64,000 nucleotides of DNA from Bradyrhizobium sp. NFR13 (GCF_900114605.1 NZ_FOTP01000002.1:62001-126000); one strand, 5' to 3'; positions 48,404 to 58,454 are shown, numbered from the stretch's first letter. The notes: generated by a model from the letters alone, not told the origin. A program made the numbers and translations.

Positions 48404-50074
48404 ATGACAGACGAATCGGTATCCGACGCAGGCCGTGACTTCATCCGCGACATCGTTGCGGCGGACCTGCAATCCGGTAAGCACAAGAGCGTGGTGACGC
48501 GCTTTCCGCCGGAGCCCAACGGCTACCTGCATCTCGGCCATGCCAAGTCGATCTGCCTGAATTTCGGCGTTGCCGAGGAATTCGGCGGCCACTGCAACTT
48601 GCGTTTCGACGACACCAATCCGACCAAGGAAGAGCAGGAATATATCGACGCCATCCAGCGCGACGTCCGCTGGCTCGGCTTCGACTGGGGCGAGGGCAAT
48701 CTGCACTACGCCTCGGACTATTTCGAGCAGCTCTATGACTGGGCGGTACACCTGATCCGCGCCGGCAAGGCCTATGTCGATGACCAGTCGCAGGAAGAAA
48801 TCCGCTTTAAGCGTGGCACCCTGACGGAGCCTGGCCAGAACAGCCCGTTCCGCGACCGTTCGGTTGATGAGAACCTGGATCTGTTCGCGCGGATGCGCGC
48901 CGGCGAATTCCCGAACGGCGCCCGCGTGCTGCGCGCCAAGATCGACATGTCGTCGGGCAACATCAACCTGCGCGATCCCGTGATCTATCGCATCCTGCAT
49001 GCGCATCATCCGCGCACGGGCACCGCTTGGAGCATCTATCCGAGCTACGACTTCGCGCACGGCCAGTCGGATGCCATCGAACACGTAACGCATTCAATCT
49101 GTACGCTCGAATTCGAGGATCACCGGCCGCTTTACGACTGGTGCCTGGAAAACCTGCCGGTGCCATCGCGGCCGCATCAGTATGAATTCGCGCGCCTCAA
49201 CATGACCTACACGCTGCTGTCGAAGCGCGTGCTGACCGAACTTGTCCGCGGTGGCCATGTCACGGGCTGGGACGATCCACGGATGCCGACGCTGGCCGGC
49301 CTGCAGCGCCGCGGCATTCCTGCCGAAGCACTGCGCGAATTCGTCAAGCGCATCGGCGTCGCCAAGGCCAACTCGACCGTCGATATCTCGATGTTCGATT
49401 TCGCCGTGCGCGAGACACTGAATCGCACGGCGCAGCGCCGCATGGCGGTGCTGAAGCCGCTGAAGGTGGTGATCGAGAACTACCCGGAAGGACAGACCGA
49501 GCAGCTCGAAGCCATCAACCATCCCGATGATGCGTCGCTCGGCAACCGGCAGATTTCATTCGGCCGCGAGCTCTACATCGAGCATGACGACTTCATGCAA
49601 GAGCCGCCGAAGAAGTTCTTCCGCATGGCGCCGGGCCGCGAGGTCCGCTTGCGTTACGGCTATTTCATCACCTGCAAGGACGTGATCAAGAACGCTGCCG
49701 GCGAGGTGGTCGAACTGCGCTGCACCTATGATCCGGAAACCCGGGGCGGCAATGCGCCGGACGGCCGCAAGGTCAAGGCGACCATCCATTGGGTGAGCGC
49801 CGCAGATGCCGTGCAGGCGGAAGTGCGCGTCTACAATCAGCTGTTCGCCGATCCGCAGCCCAATGCGACCGAGTTCGCATCGCAGCTCAATCCGGACTCG
49901 CTGGAGACGCTGACCGGCGCCATGCTTGAGCCGGCGCTGGCGAGCGACAACACAAGCGATGTCGTGCAGTTCGAGCGCCAGGGTTATTTCTGTCGCGACA
50001 AGGATTCAGCGCCCGGCAAGCTGGTCTTCAACCGCACGGTCGGTCTGCGCGATAGCTACGCCAAGCTCGCCTGA
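48404..50074 (+). CDS. glnS: Glutamine--tRNA ligase
   Basis: GlnRS charges tRNA-Gln directly. It has 556 residues from the ATG at 48404; a TTG at 48371 would add 11 residues. The HIGH region is [19 protein letters not shown], the KMSKS-equivalent is [14 protein letters not shown], and the C-terminal beta-barrel anticodon domain is complete. It is divergent from gltX with 200 bases between, which hold both promoters. Many alphaproteobacteria lack this enzyme and use the GatCAB amidotransferase instead. Confidence 0.95.
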   Translation: MTDESVSDAGRDFIRDIVAADLQSGKHKSVVTRFPPEPNGYLHLGHAKSICLNFGVAEEFGGHCNLRFDDTNPTKEEQEYIDAIQRDVRWLGFDWGEGNLHYASDYFEQLYDWAVHLIRAGKAYVDDQSQEEIRFKRGTLTEPGQNSPFRDRSVDENLDLFARMRAGEFPNGARVLRAKIDMSSGNINLRDPVIYRILHAHHPRTGTAWSIYPSYDFAHGQSDAIEHVTHSICTLEFEDHRPLYDWCLENLPVPSRPHQYEFARLNMTYTLLSKRVLTELVRGGHVTGWDDPRMPTLAGLQRRGIPAEALREFVKRIGVAKANSTVDISMFDFAVRETLNRTAQRRMAVLKPLKVVIENYPEGQTEQLEAINHPDDASLGNRQISFGRELYIEHDDFMQEPPKKFFRMAPGREVRLRYGYFITCKDVIKNAAGEVVELRCTYDPETRGGNAPDGRKVKATIHWVSAADAVQAEVRVYNQLFADPQPNATEFASQLNPDSLETLTGAMLEPALASDNTSDVVQFERQGYFCRDKDSAPGKLVFNRTVGLRDSYAKLA

Positions 50075-50123
50075 GCAACCCCAGGGATTAGTTTTCGTAT
50101 TCTGCATCCGTTCCGCTAGTCGC

Positions 50124-50159
50124 CGCTTGCCCTTCCGATAGCATTCGAAAGGGCAAGCG
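50124..50159 (+). terminator. Stem-loop between glnS and comEC
   Basis: Eleven-base arms CGCTTGCCCTT and AAGGGCAAGCG with a 14-base loop, but no T-run. The 3' arm covers a potential GTG start of comEC at 50159, which favours the later ATG at 50177. Confidence 0.45.
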
Positions 50160-50176
50160 TGGCGTGCGGGCGTTCG

Positions 50177-52459
50177 ATGGCGCGAGGCGGGGATCAGCAA
50201 CAGCGGCGGGGCCGATCCGGCACGGCGACCACATGGCCGCCGCCGGCCACGGCAGGCGTCGCTGTCCCGTCACCGACGTCATCAACGTCGGGCTTGGGCA
50301 CGCTCTGGACGTGGGTGCGGGCCGAAGCTGGTCCCGGTCGCTTGCTGCCTTGGGTGCCGATCGCTTTCGGCACCGGCATCGCGCTGTATTTTGCCGCTGA
50401 GCATGAGCCGGTGGCCTGGGTTGCCGCTGCGACGGCTGGCCTTCTTTGCATGGCTGCGTTTTTGCTGCGGCGACAACGATGGTTTCCCTTGATCTTGCTC
50501 ATTGCGGCCATCGCGGCGGGCTTCGCGATGGCTGCCACGAAAACCGCGCGTGTGGCTCATGAGATTCTGGCGAAGCCGCTCTATTCCGTTGCGCTTACCG
50601 GCTTCGTCGAGACCCATGAGGAACGGGAGCGCACGGATCGCTTCGTGCTGCGCGTTGCCACGATGGACAGCCCGCGCGCCGCACCGAAGCTGACCCGTGT
50701 GCGGCTGTCAGTGAAGAAGGGCATGGCGCCTGCCGTCGGCAGCTTCGTCGAATTGAAGGCAAGGCTGCAGCCGCCGCTGTCGCCACTCCGACCGGGCAGC
50801 TACGACTTCGGACGCGATCTGTATTTTCAAGGGATCGGCGCGTCCGGTTTTGTGATGGGCGGCATCAAGGCAGTCGCTCCGCCGATACAGCCGAGTGTGG
50901 CGCTACGCTATTCGGCGACCATGCAAGGGCTGCGCGACGCCATCGATGCGCGGATCCGCACTGTGCTCTCGGGCGATAGCCGCGCCATTGCCACGGCGCT
51001 GCTCACAGGCCGCCGTGATGCGATTTCGGCTGACGTCAATGATGCGATGTTCATCTCCGGCCTCGGTCATGTATTGTCGATCTCCGGCTATCATATGGCC
51101 GTCGTCGCCGGCGTGGTGTTCTTTGCGATCCGGGCGCTGCTGGCATTGATCCCCGTGCTGACGGTGACGTTCCCGATCAAGAAAGTAGCTGCTGCTGCGG
51201 CGTTATTCGCGGCACTGTTCTATCTGCTGCTGTCAGGTGCCGAAGTCGCGACGCAGAGATCGTTTTTCATGACGGCCGTCGTGCTGATTGCAGTCATGGT
51301 CGATCGCCGGGCGGTGACGTTCCGCACCCTGGGGGTGGCAGCAATGGTCGTGCTGATCGTGGCGCCGGAAGCGTTGGTGCATCCGAGTTTTCAGATGTCA
51401 TTCGCGGCGACGCTGGGGCTGGTCGCATTGGTGCAGATCGGCATGCCCGCGCTGTTTGCCTCGTCCGATCATTCCGCGACGGCGCGCGTGGCGCTATGGG
51501 GCGGACGCGAGATCGCGATGCTCGTACTGGCTTCGCTGGTCGCGGGCCTTGCCACCACGCCCTATGCTGCCTTTCATTTCCATCGCGTCACGCCTTATGG
51601 CGTCGTCGCCAATCTCCTGGCGATGCCGGTGGTCTCGGCCCTGGTAATGCCGGCGGGCATTCTCGGTCTCGTAGCGATGCCCTTTGGCTTTGACGGTGTG
51701 TTCTGGCGGCTGATGGATGTCGGCATCCAGTGGATGATTGTCGTCACGCAATGGGTGGCAGCGTTGCCCGGTGCCATCGGCCGGATGCCGGCCTTTGGCA
51801 CCGGGCCGCTGATATCAGCCAGTATCGGCATCATCGTGCTGGGATTGCTGCGCACGCCGTTGCGCTTCGCGGGGGCTGCCGTGCTTGCAATCTCGATTGT
51901 GTGGGCATTGCTGGTGAAGCAGCCCGATGCGCTGATCTCGGGTGACGGTCACAGCGTCGCGGTGCGGGGCAGGGACGGGCATCTCCACGTGATGCGCAGC
52001 GCCAAGGATACATTTTTGCTGAAAGAGTGGCTTGCCGGCGATGCCGATGCACGCCTGCCGACCGATGCCTCAGTCGGCCACGGCGTGTCCTGCGACCGCG
52101 ACGGGTGCATCACGGCGCTGGCCGATGGCGCTTTGGTGGCGCTGGTTTTACAGCCGGATGCCTTCACAGATGATTGCGAGAAAGCGGCGCTCATCGTCAC
52201 GGCGCGACAATCGCCGAGAGATTGCAGGGCGCTGGTGATCGATCAGGATCGCCTGCAACGAAATGGTGCGGTGAGCCTACACCGAACCGCGAATGGCTTT
52301 ACGATGGATGCCGTGCGACCGCGTGGCCTGGACCGTCCGTGGTCGCGCGCAATTCCCGATGAGCCCCGGCAAGATCTGATCCAGACCGGTCGTCCACCGC
52401 AAAACCGGCCGGTGGATGCGACGCCGGCGGAAACCGATCTTCAACCCGAAGATCAGTAA
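50177..52459 (+). CDS. comEC: ComEC/Rec2-family DNA internalisation protein
   Basis: This is a polytopic inner-membrane protein related to the DNA uptake channel of natural transformation. It has 760 residues from 50177. An N-terminal domain of about 190 residues with a few helices and an OB-like segment (KGMAPAVGSFVELKARLQPP) precedes the competence core, where LLTGRRDAISADVNDAMFIS and GLGHVLSISGYHMAVVAGVV are typical. About eleven helices follow. The C-terminal 150 residues are soluble, but I see no HxHxDH nuclease motif, so the metallo-beta-lactamase domain of longer ComEC proteins is missing or degenerate. It converges on lexA with an 18-base gap. Confidence 0.88.
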   Translation: MARGGDQQQRRGRSGTATTWPPPATAGVAVPSPTSSTSGLGTLWTWVRAEAGPGRLLPWVPIAFGTGIALYFAAEHEPVAWVAAATAGLLCMAAFLLRRQRWFPLILLIAAIAAGFAMAATKTARVAHEILAKPLYSVALTGFVETHEERERTDRFVLRVATMDSPRAAPKLTRVRLSVKKGMAPAVGSFVELKARLQPPLSPLRPGSYDFGRDLYFQGIGASGFVMGGIKAVAPPIQPSVALRYSATMQGLRDAIDARIRTVLSGDSRAIATALLTGRRDAISADVNDAMFISGLGHVLSISGYHMAVVAGVVFFAIRALLALIPVLTVTFPIKKVAAAAALFAALFYLLLSGAEVATQRSFFMTAVVLIAVMVDRRAVTFRTLGVAAMVVLIVAPEALVHPSFQMSFAATLGLVALVQIGMPALFASSDHSATARVALWGGREIAMLVLASLVAGLATTPYAAFHFHRVTPYGVVANLLAMPVVSALVMPAGILGLVAMPFGFDGVFWRLMDVGIQWMIVVTQWVAALPGAIGRMPAFGTGPLISASIGIIVLGLLRTPLRFAGAAVLAISIVWALLVKQPDALISGDGHSVAVRGRDGHLHVMRSAKDTFLLKEWLAGDADARLPTDASVGHGVSCDRDGCITALADGALVALVLQPDAFTDDCEKAALIVTARQSPRDCRALVIDQDRLQRNGAVSLHRTANGFTMDAVRPRGLDRPWSRAIPDEPRQDLIQTGRPPQNRPVDATPAETDLQPEDQ

Positions 52460-52477
52460 TCCGCCGAGGCGCAAATC

Positions 52478-53200
52478 TCAGTAGCGGCGATACAGGCCGA
52501 TCAGCTTGCCCTGAATGCGCACCCGGTTGGGTGGCAGGATACGGACCTCGTAGGCGTCATTCGCAGGCTCCAGCGCGATCGACGCGCCGCGGCGGCGGAA
52601 GCGCTTTAGCGTGGCTTCCTCGTCGTCGATCAGAGCCACCACGATGTCGCCGGTGTCGGCGCTCTCGTTGCGCTGGATCAGCACCGTGTCGCCATCGAGA
52701 ATGCCGGCGTCCTGCATGGAATCGCCGCGCACTTCGAGCGCGTAATGTTCGCCGGAGCCGAGCATGTCGGCGGGCATGCTGATGGTGTGGCTGCGGGTCT
52801 GCAGCGCCTCGATCGGCGTACCGGCCGCGATCCGGCCCATGACCGGGATAGCAACCGTGCGGCCATTGTCATCATCGCCGCTGTTGCTGGCGATGCTGGC
52901 GGCCGAACGCACCTTGCCAAGCGTGCCTTCGATGACGCTGGGCGTGAAGCCGCGGCGCCCGGTGCCGCCGGTGACCGGCGCGCCGAGCTCTGGCAGCTTG
53001 ATGACTTCGATGGCACGGGCGCGGTTGGGCAGACGGCGTATGAAGCCGCGTTCTTCCAGCGCCGTGATCAGACGATGGATGCCGGACTTCGAGCGCAGGT
53101 CGAGCGCATCCTTCATCTCGTCGAAGGACGGCGGGACGCCGGCTTCCTTCAGCCGTTGATCGATGAATCGCAGGAGTTCGTATTGTTTGCGCGTGAGCAT
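52478..53200 (-). CDS. lexA: SOS-response repressor LexA
   Basis: LexA represses damage-inducible genes and self-cleaves when RecA is activated. It has 240 residues. The winged HTH contains [20 protein letters not shown]. After a long alphaproteobacterial linker come the cleavage site Ala126-Gly127 in [11 protein letters not shown], the nucleophile Ser161 in [15 protein letters not shown] and the base Lys199 in [12 protein letters not shown]. All catalytic elements are intact. A matching box lies 173-187 bases upstream. Confidence 0.96.
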   Translation of the reverse strand: MLTRKQYELLRFIDQRLKEAGVPPSFDEMKDALDLRSKSGIHRLITALEERGFIRRLPNRARAIEVIKLPELGAPVTGGTGRRGFTPSVIEGTLGKVRSAASIASNSGDDDNGRTVAIPVMGRIAAGTPIEALQTRSHTISMPADMLGSGEHYALEVRGDSMQDAGILDGDTVLIQRNESADTGDIVVALIDDEEATLKRFRRRGASIALEPANDAYEVRILPPNRVRIQGKLIGLYRRY

Positions 53201-53361
53201 CTGAAGCCATCCTCAGTTGACGGTGTCGGCCGCCGCGTGCGTTTCAAAGGGCCTTCGAACGGTGAGCCTCAATCCTGAGACGATCGTTCGAAGATCGGTT
53301 GCGCGAGTTCGGGCACTCTCAAACTACTCAAAGCCACAGAATCTCGAAACAAATCATGAAC

Positions 53362-53392
53362 GAACACTATATGTTCCATATGTGTTCTGCAA
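53362..53392 (-). promoter_or_regulatory. lexA: LexA autoregulatory SOS box and promoter
   Basis: GTTCCATATGTGTTC (53373-53387) matches GTTC-N7-GTTC, and it overlaps a GAAC-N7-GTTC element at 53362-53376. On the minus strand TTGCAG (53387-53392) and TATAGT (53366-53371) form a promoter with 15-base spacing, the box filling the spacer. This gives a leader of about 160 bases before lexA. The remaining 53201-53500 sequence shows no gene. Confidence 0.7.
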
Positions 53393-53500
53393 TGCTTAAT
53401 TTGCCGTCAACAGAACGCGCGTTGAGGGAGGTTTGAGGAGGTTGTTCCTCACAGTCGTCGATCCTCGACTGATACGGAAAATGCTTCCCGGTCGCCTGGG

Positions 53501-54070
53501 CTACGCGGACGTCATGCGCCCAATGGGCGGCGGCGGAGTCGTGGAGCCGGTCGCCAGCGAGCGCTGAACCATGATCGTGTCGGCCCAGCGGCCGGAGCGA
53601 TAGGCGACGCCGGGCAGCAAGCCGACGCGCGCAAAGCCGAAGCTCTCATGCAAGCCGAGCGAGGCCGTGTTGTCGGCATCGATATAGCCGATGATCTGCC
53701 GGAAGCCGGCCGCCGCGCACACGTCGATGAGTTCGCGCATCAGCAGCCGGCCGATGCCTCGGCCGACATGCCCGTGGTGGATATAGATCGAATGCTTGAC
53801 CGTGTAGCGATAGGCCGGTCGCTTGCGGAACAGCACCACATAGGCATAGCCGACGACTTCGCCGCCTTGTGTGGCGACGAGATGCGGGAATCGTTTGCTG
53901 CGCAGGTTCTTGCGCCGGTCTCTGAGATCGTCGGGCTGCGGCGTGTCGGCGTCGCTGACGCCTTCCTCGACGCCTTGCCGGATGTGCCGGCGATAGATCG
54001 CCAGCATGGCATCGACGTCGGTGTCGCGTGATGGTCGGATGACGACCGGCTGTTCGAGTTCCGTTGGCAA
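53501..54070 (-). CDS. GNAT-family N-acetyltransferase
   Basis: This 189-residue protein has the GNAT fold and resembles phosphinothricin/methionine-sulfoximine acetyltransferases: VVIRPSRDTDVDAMLAIYRR at the N-terminus, the acetyl-CoA loop HVGRGIGRLLMRELIDVC (the R/Q-x-x-G-x-G/A site), and GLHESFGFARVGLLPGVAYR. The substrate cannot be told from sequence; small amines or amino acid analogues are usual. It starts 22 bases after the decarboxylase stop and is probably cotranscribed with it. Confidence 0.85.
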   Translation of the reverse strand: MPTELEQPVVIRPSRDTDVDAMLAIYRRHIRQGVEEGVSDADTPQPDDLRDRRKNLRSKRFPHLVATQGGEVVGYAYVVLFRKRPAYRYTVKHSIYIHHGHVGRGIGRLLMRELIDVCAAAGFRQIIGYIDADNTASLGLHESFGFARVGLLPGVAYRSGRWADTIMVQRSLATGSTTPPPPIGRMTSA

Positions 54071-54091
54071 ATCTGGCTCCTTACGTGCTCC

Positions 54092-56449
54092 CTATTCGGA
54101 GACCACGTAAGTGTAAAGCCGGATCCGGCCATTGGCGTCGACCTTGCGGTAGATGCCCTGGATTTCGACGTCGAAGCCCGGGAATGTGTTGAAGCAGGTC
54201 TCGAACATCTTCAGATAGTCGATCATAGGCTTGGCCCGTTCGGTGAGGCGCTCGCCCGGCACGATCGTGGCGATGCCGGGCGGATAGACCACGAACGGCG
54301 TCGTGGCGACGCGCCCGAAAAGCTCATCGATCGAAACGTAATCGACGTCGTTGCGCACCAGACAACGTGCGGCATCGTGGGGCGACATGGCGATCTCGGG
54401 CAGGTGGTCGGCGGAGAACTGCCTGGTCTGGAGGTCGCTCACATTAGCCTCGCGGAAGAACCGGTGCATGTCGCCGCACAGATCCCGCAGGCGTACGCCC
54501 GCATAACGCACAGGCCGGCGCCTGGCGAATTCCGGGATGACGTCTTCCAGCAGCGCGTTGTCGTCATGAAATTTCTTGAAGGCGACAAGGCCCGATATCA
54601 GCGTGCCGGCCTTGCTGGCTTCCACGCCGGGCGTGAGCAGGAAGAGCAGCGAGTTGAGATCGTTCTTCTCGGGAACGATGCGATTTTCGCGCAGGAACTG
54701 CGCGACCACTGGCGCGGGGATGCCGTGATCGGCATAGGCGCCGGTGGTGCGATCGAAGCCAGGGGTCAGGACCGTCAGCTTGTTCGGATCGGTCATGGCG
54801 AAGCCGGCGACCATTCCGGGAAAGCCGTGCCAGGCAGCCTCAGGGGCGAGCTGCCAATAGGACGGGTTGGTGGCGAGCTGGTCCGTCCCAACGCTTTCCC
54901 ACGGCACATTGTGAACGGCGCCTTCGCTCGATGCATCGGGAATTGCGACGCGCTCGGGCACGAAGGGTTCGAAGAACCAGCGGCGCTCAGTGCGGGTTTC
55001 CTTCTCCTCGAATTCGCGGCGGACAGCGCGCATCTTCTTGCGCAGTTCGATGCCGAGTCGGATCGTGTCGTCCCACAACACTTCGCCGGAGCGGCCTTTC
55101 ATCATCTGCGCACCGACATCCAATGATGCGAAGAGCGGATAGAACGGTGAGGTCGAGGCGTGCTGCATGAAGCTCTCGTTGAAGCGCCGATGCTCGACAC
55201 GGCGCTTCTGCCCGCGGATATGGCGATCCTTCATGTGGATCTGTGACGCCTGCGAGAAGCTCGCGAGCTGCTTGTGGGTCGACTGTGTCGCAATGATGCC
55301 CGGCGAATCCGGGCCGAGTTCCTTAAGCCCCATGGCGAAGCGGCCGGCATAAAGCGGATGGAATTTCATGAAGCCGGCCCAGGCTTCGTCGAACAGGACG
55401 TAATCGCAGAGATGGCCGATGCGCTTGATGATCATCTCGGCGCTGTAGATCGTGCCGTCATAGGTGCATTGTTCGATGACGGCGACGCGGAATGGGCGCG
55501 GACGTTTCCAGGCCTCGGGGTCCGTGACCAGCGGATTGGTGCGGATGCTCTCGCGGAGAGCCTTCTCGTCGGTGGCCTCCCAGTTCATCGGGCCGATCAG
55601 GCCCCAGGGATTGCGCGCCGTCGGCACATAGATCGGCACACCGCCCGAGATCATCAACGCGCCGTGCAAGGCGGCCTTGTGGTTGTTGCGGTCGAACAGC
55701 ACCAGATCGCCATCGGTGACCAATGCGGACAGTGCGACCTTGTTGGAGGTCGAGGTGCCGTTGAGCACGAAATAGGTTTTCTCCGCGCCAAAGATCTGCG
55801 CGGCTTCCTTCTGCGCCTGCAGCGCAGGGCCCTCATGAGTCAGCAGATCGCCGAGGTCGAGCACCGAATTGTCGAGGTCGTCGCGGAACACCGCTTCGCC
55901 GAGATGTTCCATGAACACCCGCCCGATCGGGCTGCGGCTGTAGAACACGCCGCCATTGTGGCCCGGGCAGGTCCAGAGCTGGTTGCCTTCCTCGGCATAG
56001 TCGACCAAAGCGCCGAAGAACGGCGTCTTCAGTGTCTCGGCATATTGCTTCAACCGGCTAATGAGATTCTTGGCGATGAACGGCGGTGTTTCCTCCGACA
56101 GGAAGACATAGCCGTCGATGAAATCGAGCACCTCGACCGGGACGTCCTCAAATCGCTTGCGGCGGATCAGCAGGATGATGGGGAAGTCCAGGCCGCGTTT
56201 GCGCATCAGGTTGATCAGCGCCGCGGTCTTGCCTTCGAGGCCCTTCTTGCCCCAGTCGACCACCATGCAGCCGATTGCCGCGTCGGTCTGGACCGCGATG
56301 GTGGCGTCTTCGAGCTTGCGCGCCTTGACGACCTCGAAGCCGGAACGCTCGATCTCCTCGACGATCTGATTGAGGCGAATGCCCTCGAGATCGTCGGCTT
56401 CGAAAGTCGGCATCGCGAAGAGGAAATTGAAGCGTTTGAAATAGTCCAT
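54092..56449 (-). CDS. Orn/Lys/Arg decarboxylase, PLP fold type I
   Basis: This 785-residue protein has the full layout of the inducible lysine/arginine/ornithine decarboxylases: an N-terminal wing domain like a response regulator (about residues 12-130, with AAIGCMVVDWGKKGLEGK), a PLP domain and a C-terminal domain. The PLP lysine is in IIATQSTHKQLASFSQASQ, preceded by YVLFDEAWAGFMKFHPLY; WTCPGHNGGVFY and VLNGTSTSNKVALSALV are also conserved. It produces a polyamine or diamine from a basic amino acid; which one cannot be decided here. No antiporter gene lies next to it. Confidence 0.9.
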   Translation of the reverse strand: MDYFKRFNFLFAMPTFEADDLEGIRLNQIVEEIERSGFEVVKARKLEDATIAVQTDAAIGCMVVDWGKKGLEGKTAALINLMRKRGLDFPIILLIRRKRFEDVPVEVLDFIDGYVFLSEETPPFIAKNLISRLKQYAETLKTPFFGALVDYAEEGNQLWTCPGHNGGVFYSRSPIGRVFMEHLGEAVFRDDLDNSVLDLGDLLTHEGPALQAQKEAAQIFGAEKTYFVLNGTSTSNKVALSALVTDGDLVLFDRNNHKAALHGALMISGGVPIYVPTARNPWGLIGPMNWEATDEKALRESIRTNPLVTDPEAWKRPRPFRVAVIEQCTYDGTIYSAEMIIKRIGHLCDYVLFDEAWAGFMKFHPLYAGRFAMGLKELGPDSPGIIATQSTHKQLASFSQASQIHMKDRHIRGQKRRVEHRRFNESFMQHASTSPFYPLFASLDVGAQMMKGRSGEVLWDDTIRLGIELRKKMRAVRREFEEKETRTERRWFFEPFVPERVAIPDASSEGAVHNVPWESVGTDQLATNPSYWQLAPEAAWHGFPGMVAGFAMTDPNKLTVLTPGFDRTTGAYADHGIPAPVVAQFLRENRIVPEKNDLNSLLFLLTPGVEASKAGTLISGLVAFKKFHDDNALLEDVIPEFARRRPVRYAGVRLRDLCGDMHRFFREANVSDLQTRQFSADHLPEIAMSPHDAARCLVRNDVDYVSIDELFGRVATTPFVVYPPGIATIVPGERLTERAKPMIDYLKMFETCFNTFPGFDVEIQGIYRKVDANGRIRLYTYVVSE

Positions 56450-56608
56450 TTGTCCACCGATCTTGTTTCGCTGCGATCTCTCGCTGCGTTACGTGACAAT
56501 TCAGTGACTGAAATTGCGTTAAGGTATCTCAATCAGGAAAAAGGTCTGGGGAGCATGCCGCGAGGCGGGAGTTCCGCCAGCCGCGGCATCGGGTCAGCCT
56601 GTTGGCTG

Positions 56609-57817
56609 CTAGACCGGCAGCCGGATGATCGCGCAGGAATCGCCCGCCACAGCGGCGGGTGCGAACGGCTTGCGGATCAGAAGTCCACCGGCGACAGCGA
56701 GATTCCCCAGCAGCGACGAGTCCTGCTTGATGACCGGCGTCGCCACCACAGTGCCGTCGGCGCGGGTCTCGAGGCGCGTGCGCAGATAATCCTCGCGCTG
56801 GTCGTTGGCCCCGAGATCGCGGCCGAGCACTGCGGGTTCGATCCCGTGGGCGATGTCGTTTCGACCGCACAGCGCACGCAGCAGCGGCACCATGAACAGG
56901 AAGCCGCAGACATAGGACGATACGGGATTCCCCGGCAGGCCGATGACCCGCATGGCCTCGCGGTGTCCGTGCATCATCGGTTTGCCGGGCCGCATCGCGA
57001 TCCGCCAGAACGCCATCTCGACGCCGGCATTGATCAGCGATTGCTGCACGAGGTCGTGGTCGCCGACCGATGCGCCGCCGGTGGTGATCAGCACATCGGC
57101 ATTCAAATCGATCGCGCGTTGAATGGCGGATGTGGTCGCCTCCAGCGTGTCGACGGCGATACCGAGATCGATCACTTCGGCACCTTCTGCGCGCGCAAGC
57201 GCACGCAGCGCGAAGCCGTTGGAGAGCACGATCTGGCCTGGGCCGGGGATCGCACCGGGCATCACCAGCTCGTCGCCGGTGGCAAGTATCGCGACGAGGG
57301 GGCGTCGCCGTACCGGCAATGCCGCATGATTCATGCCGGCGGCAAGAGCGAGATCACGGTCGGTGAGGCGCGTGCCGGCGCGTAGCAATACGTCACCTTC
57401 GTTGAAGTCGACACCGGCCGGGCGGATATGCTTGCCGGAGATTGCGGCTTCGTTGATCCTGACGGTGTCGCCGTCGCGTGCTGTGTCTTCCTGGATCACC
57501 ACGGCGTCGGCGCCGTCCGGCAGTACTCCGCCGGTGAAGATCCGCAGGGCCTCGCCGGTCTGCAGGGGGCGATCGAATGGCTTGCCCGCGGCAATTTCGC
57601 CGATCACACGCAATCTGGCGCCAGGTGTCGCGTCGGCCGCGCGCACCGCATAGCCGTCCATGGCCGACATGGGCTCCGGTGGCTGCGTGCGCAGCGAAGC
57701 GATGTCGCGGGCCAGCACACGGTGGAACGCGTCCTCCAGTGGCACCATTTCCTCGGGCAGCGCATCGGCGCCCGCGAGAATGGCGGCCATGGCATCGGTA
57801 ACCGGCATCAGGGCCAT
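56609..57817 (-). CDS. moeA: Molybdopterin molybdenumtransferase
   Basis: MoeA inserts molybdate into molybdopterin-AMP. It has 402 residues from the ATG at 57817 (MALMPVTDAMAAILAGADAL). Motifs include PPEPMSAMDGYAVRAADATP, IFTGGVLPDGADAVVIQED and TTGGASVGDHDLVQQSL, with VIGLPGNPVSSYVCGFLF near the end. An in-frame extension to 58024 overlaps the divergent gene. It is 159 bases from the decarboxylase start; that gap contains a long imperfect GC hairpin at about 56554-56588. Confidence 0.95.
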   Translation of the reverse strand: MALMPVTDAMAAILAGADALPEEMVPLEDAFHRVLARDIASLRTQPPEPMSAMDGYAVRAADATPGARLRVIGEIAAGKPFDRPLQTGEALRIFTGGVLPDGADAVVIQEDTARDGDTVRINEAAISGKHIRPAGVDFNEGDVLLRAGTRLTDRDLALAAGMNHAALPVRRRPLVAILATGDELVMPGAIPGPGQIVLSNGFALRALARAEGAEVIDLGIAVDTLEATTSAIQRAIDLNADVLITTGGASVGDHDLVQQSLINAGVEMAFWRIAMRPGKPMMHGHREAMRVIGLPGNPVSSYVCGFLFMVPLLRALCGRNDIAHGIEPAVLGRDLGANDQREDYLRTRLETRADGTVVATPVIKQDSSLLGNLAVAGGLLIRKPFAPAAVAGDSCAIIRLPV

Positions 57818-57926
57818 CGGCAGTGGTCTCCGGCAGTGTGGGTGCCCGTCATAGCGGAGAGCGGGAGCCGACGCAAAATCACCGGCGCTTTGGCAGCGCC
57901 GGGAAACGCGATAGACATCGGGGATC

Positions 57927-58214
57927 ATGACCGACCACGTTTCCGCTGGCGATAATGCGCCGCTCTGGCGCGCCGATGTCGATGCGCTGGCTTTCCGGCT
58001 GGAAGGACACGATGGGCTCTGCATGGTGCACCGTCATGCGTTCCGGACCTTGTTGAGGCGCTACCCCTCGCCGGAGGAATGTGCAGCCTATTTCCGCGAT
58101 CACCGGCGAGCGTTTCAGGCGGCGGCCAGCGCCAAACTGGTGCGGGCAGGGGTGGCGGTGGATGCCAATTTCCACCTGACCAGCCGCGATCTTGCCCGCG
58201 CGATGCAAAATTAG
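57927..58214 (+). CDS. Conserved-looking small hypothetical protein
   Basis: This 95-residue protein begins MTDHVSAGDNAPLWRADVDA and has no signal peptide or membrane segment. It includes MVHRHAFRTLLRRYPSPEEC and looks like a small helical globular protein. I do not recognise the family. It is divergent from moeA (109 bases) and precedes cbtB by 57 bases. The start has no strong ribosome site (GGGGATC), so some doubt remains. Confidence 0.65.
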   Translation: MTDHVSAGDNAPLWRADVDALAFRLEGHDGLCMVHRHAFRTLLRRYPSPEECAAYFRDHRRAFQAAASAKLVRAGVAVDANFHLTSRDLARAMQN

Positions 58215-58271
58215 CGGTCGCGCCGCGGATGCAACTCGGTTAAAATCGGGGTCTAATTCGCGAGGATTCCG

Positions 58272-58454
58272 ATGCAACAGACCCAGACCGCCCAGATCTC
58301 CGCCGTTACCACCGACGTCAATGTCGTCGTGCAGGCCGTTCTGGCGATGGCGCTCGGTCTGTTTATCGTCGGCGTGGTCGGTTTCTCGCATATCAGCGCC
58401 GTCCACAATGCGGCCCACGACACGCGCCACGCCAACGCATTCCCCTGCCACTGA
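58272..58454 (+). CDS. cbtB: CbtB-type cobalt transporter small subunit
   Basis: This 60-residue protein has one transmembrane helix (VVVQAVLAMALGLFIVGVVG) followed by the His-rich tail FSHISAVHNAAHDTRHANAF, ending PCH. This is the layout of CbtB, the partner of CbtA in a predicted cobalt uptake system. GCGAGGATTCCG precedes the ATG. It is three bases from cbtA. Confidence 0.88.
   Translation: MQQTQTAQISAVTTDVNVVVQAVLAMALGLFIVGVVGFSHISAVHNAAHDTRHANAFPCH

Noticed and set aside
55274-57385. Plus-strand open frame of 703 codons across the decarboxylase and moeA
   Set aside because: It spans two well-supported minus-strand genes and their gap; the composition is that of a shadow frame.
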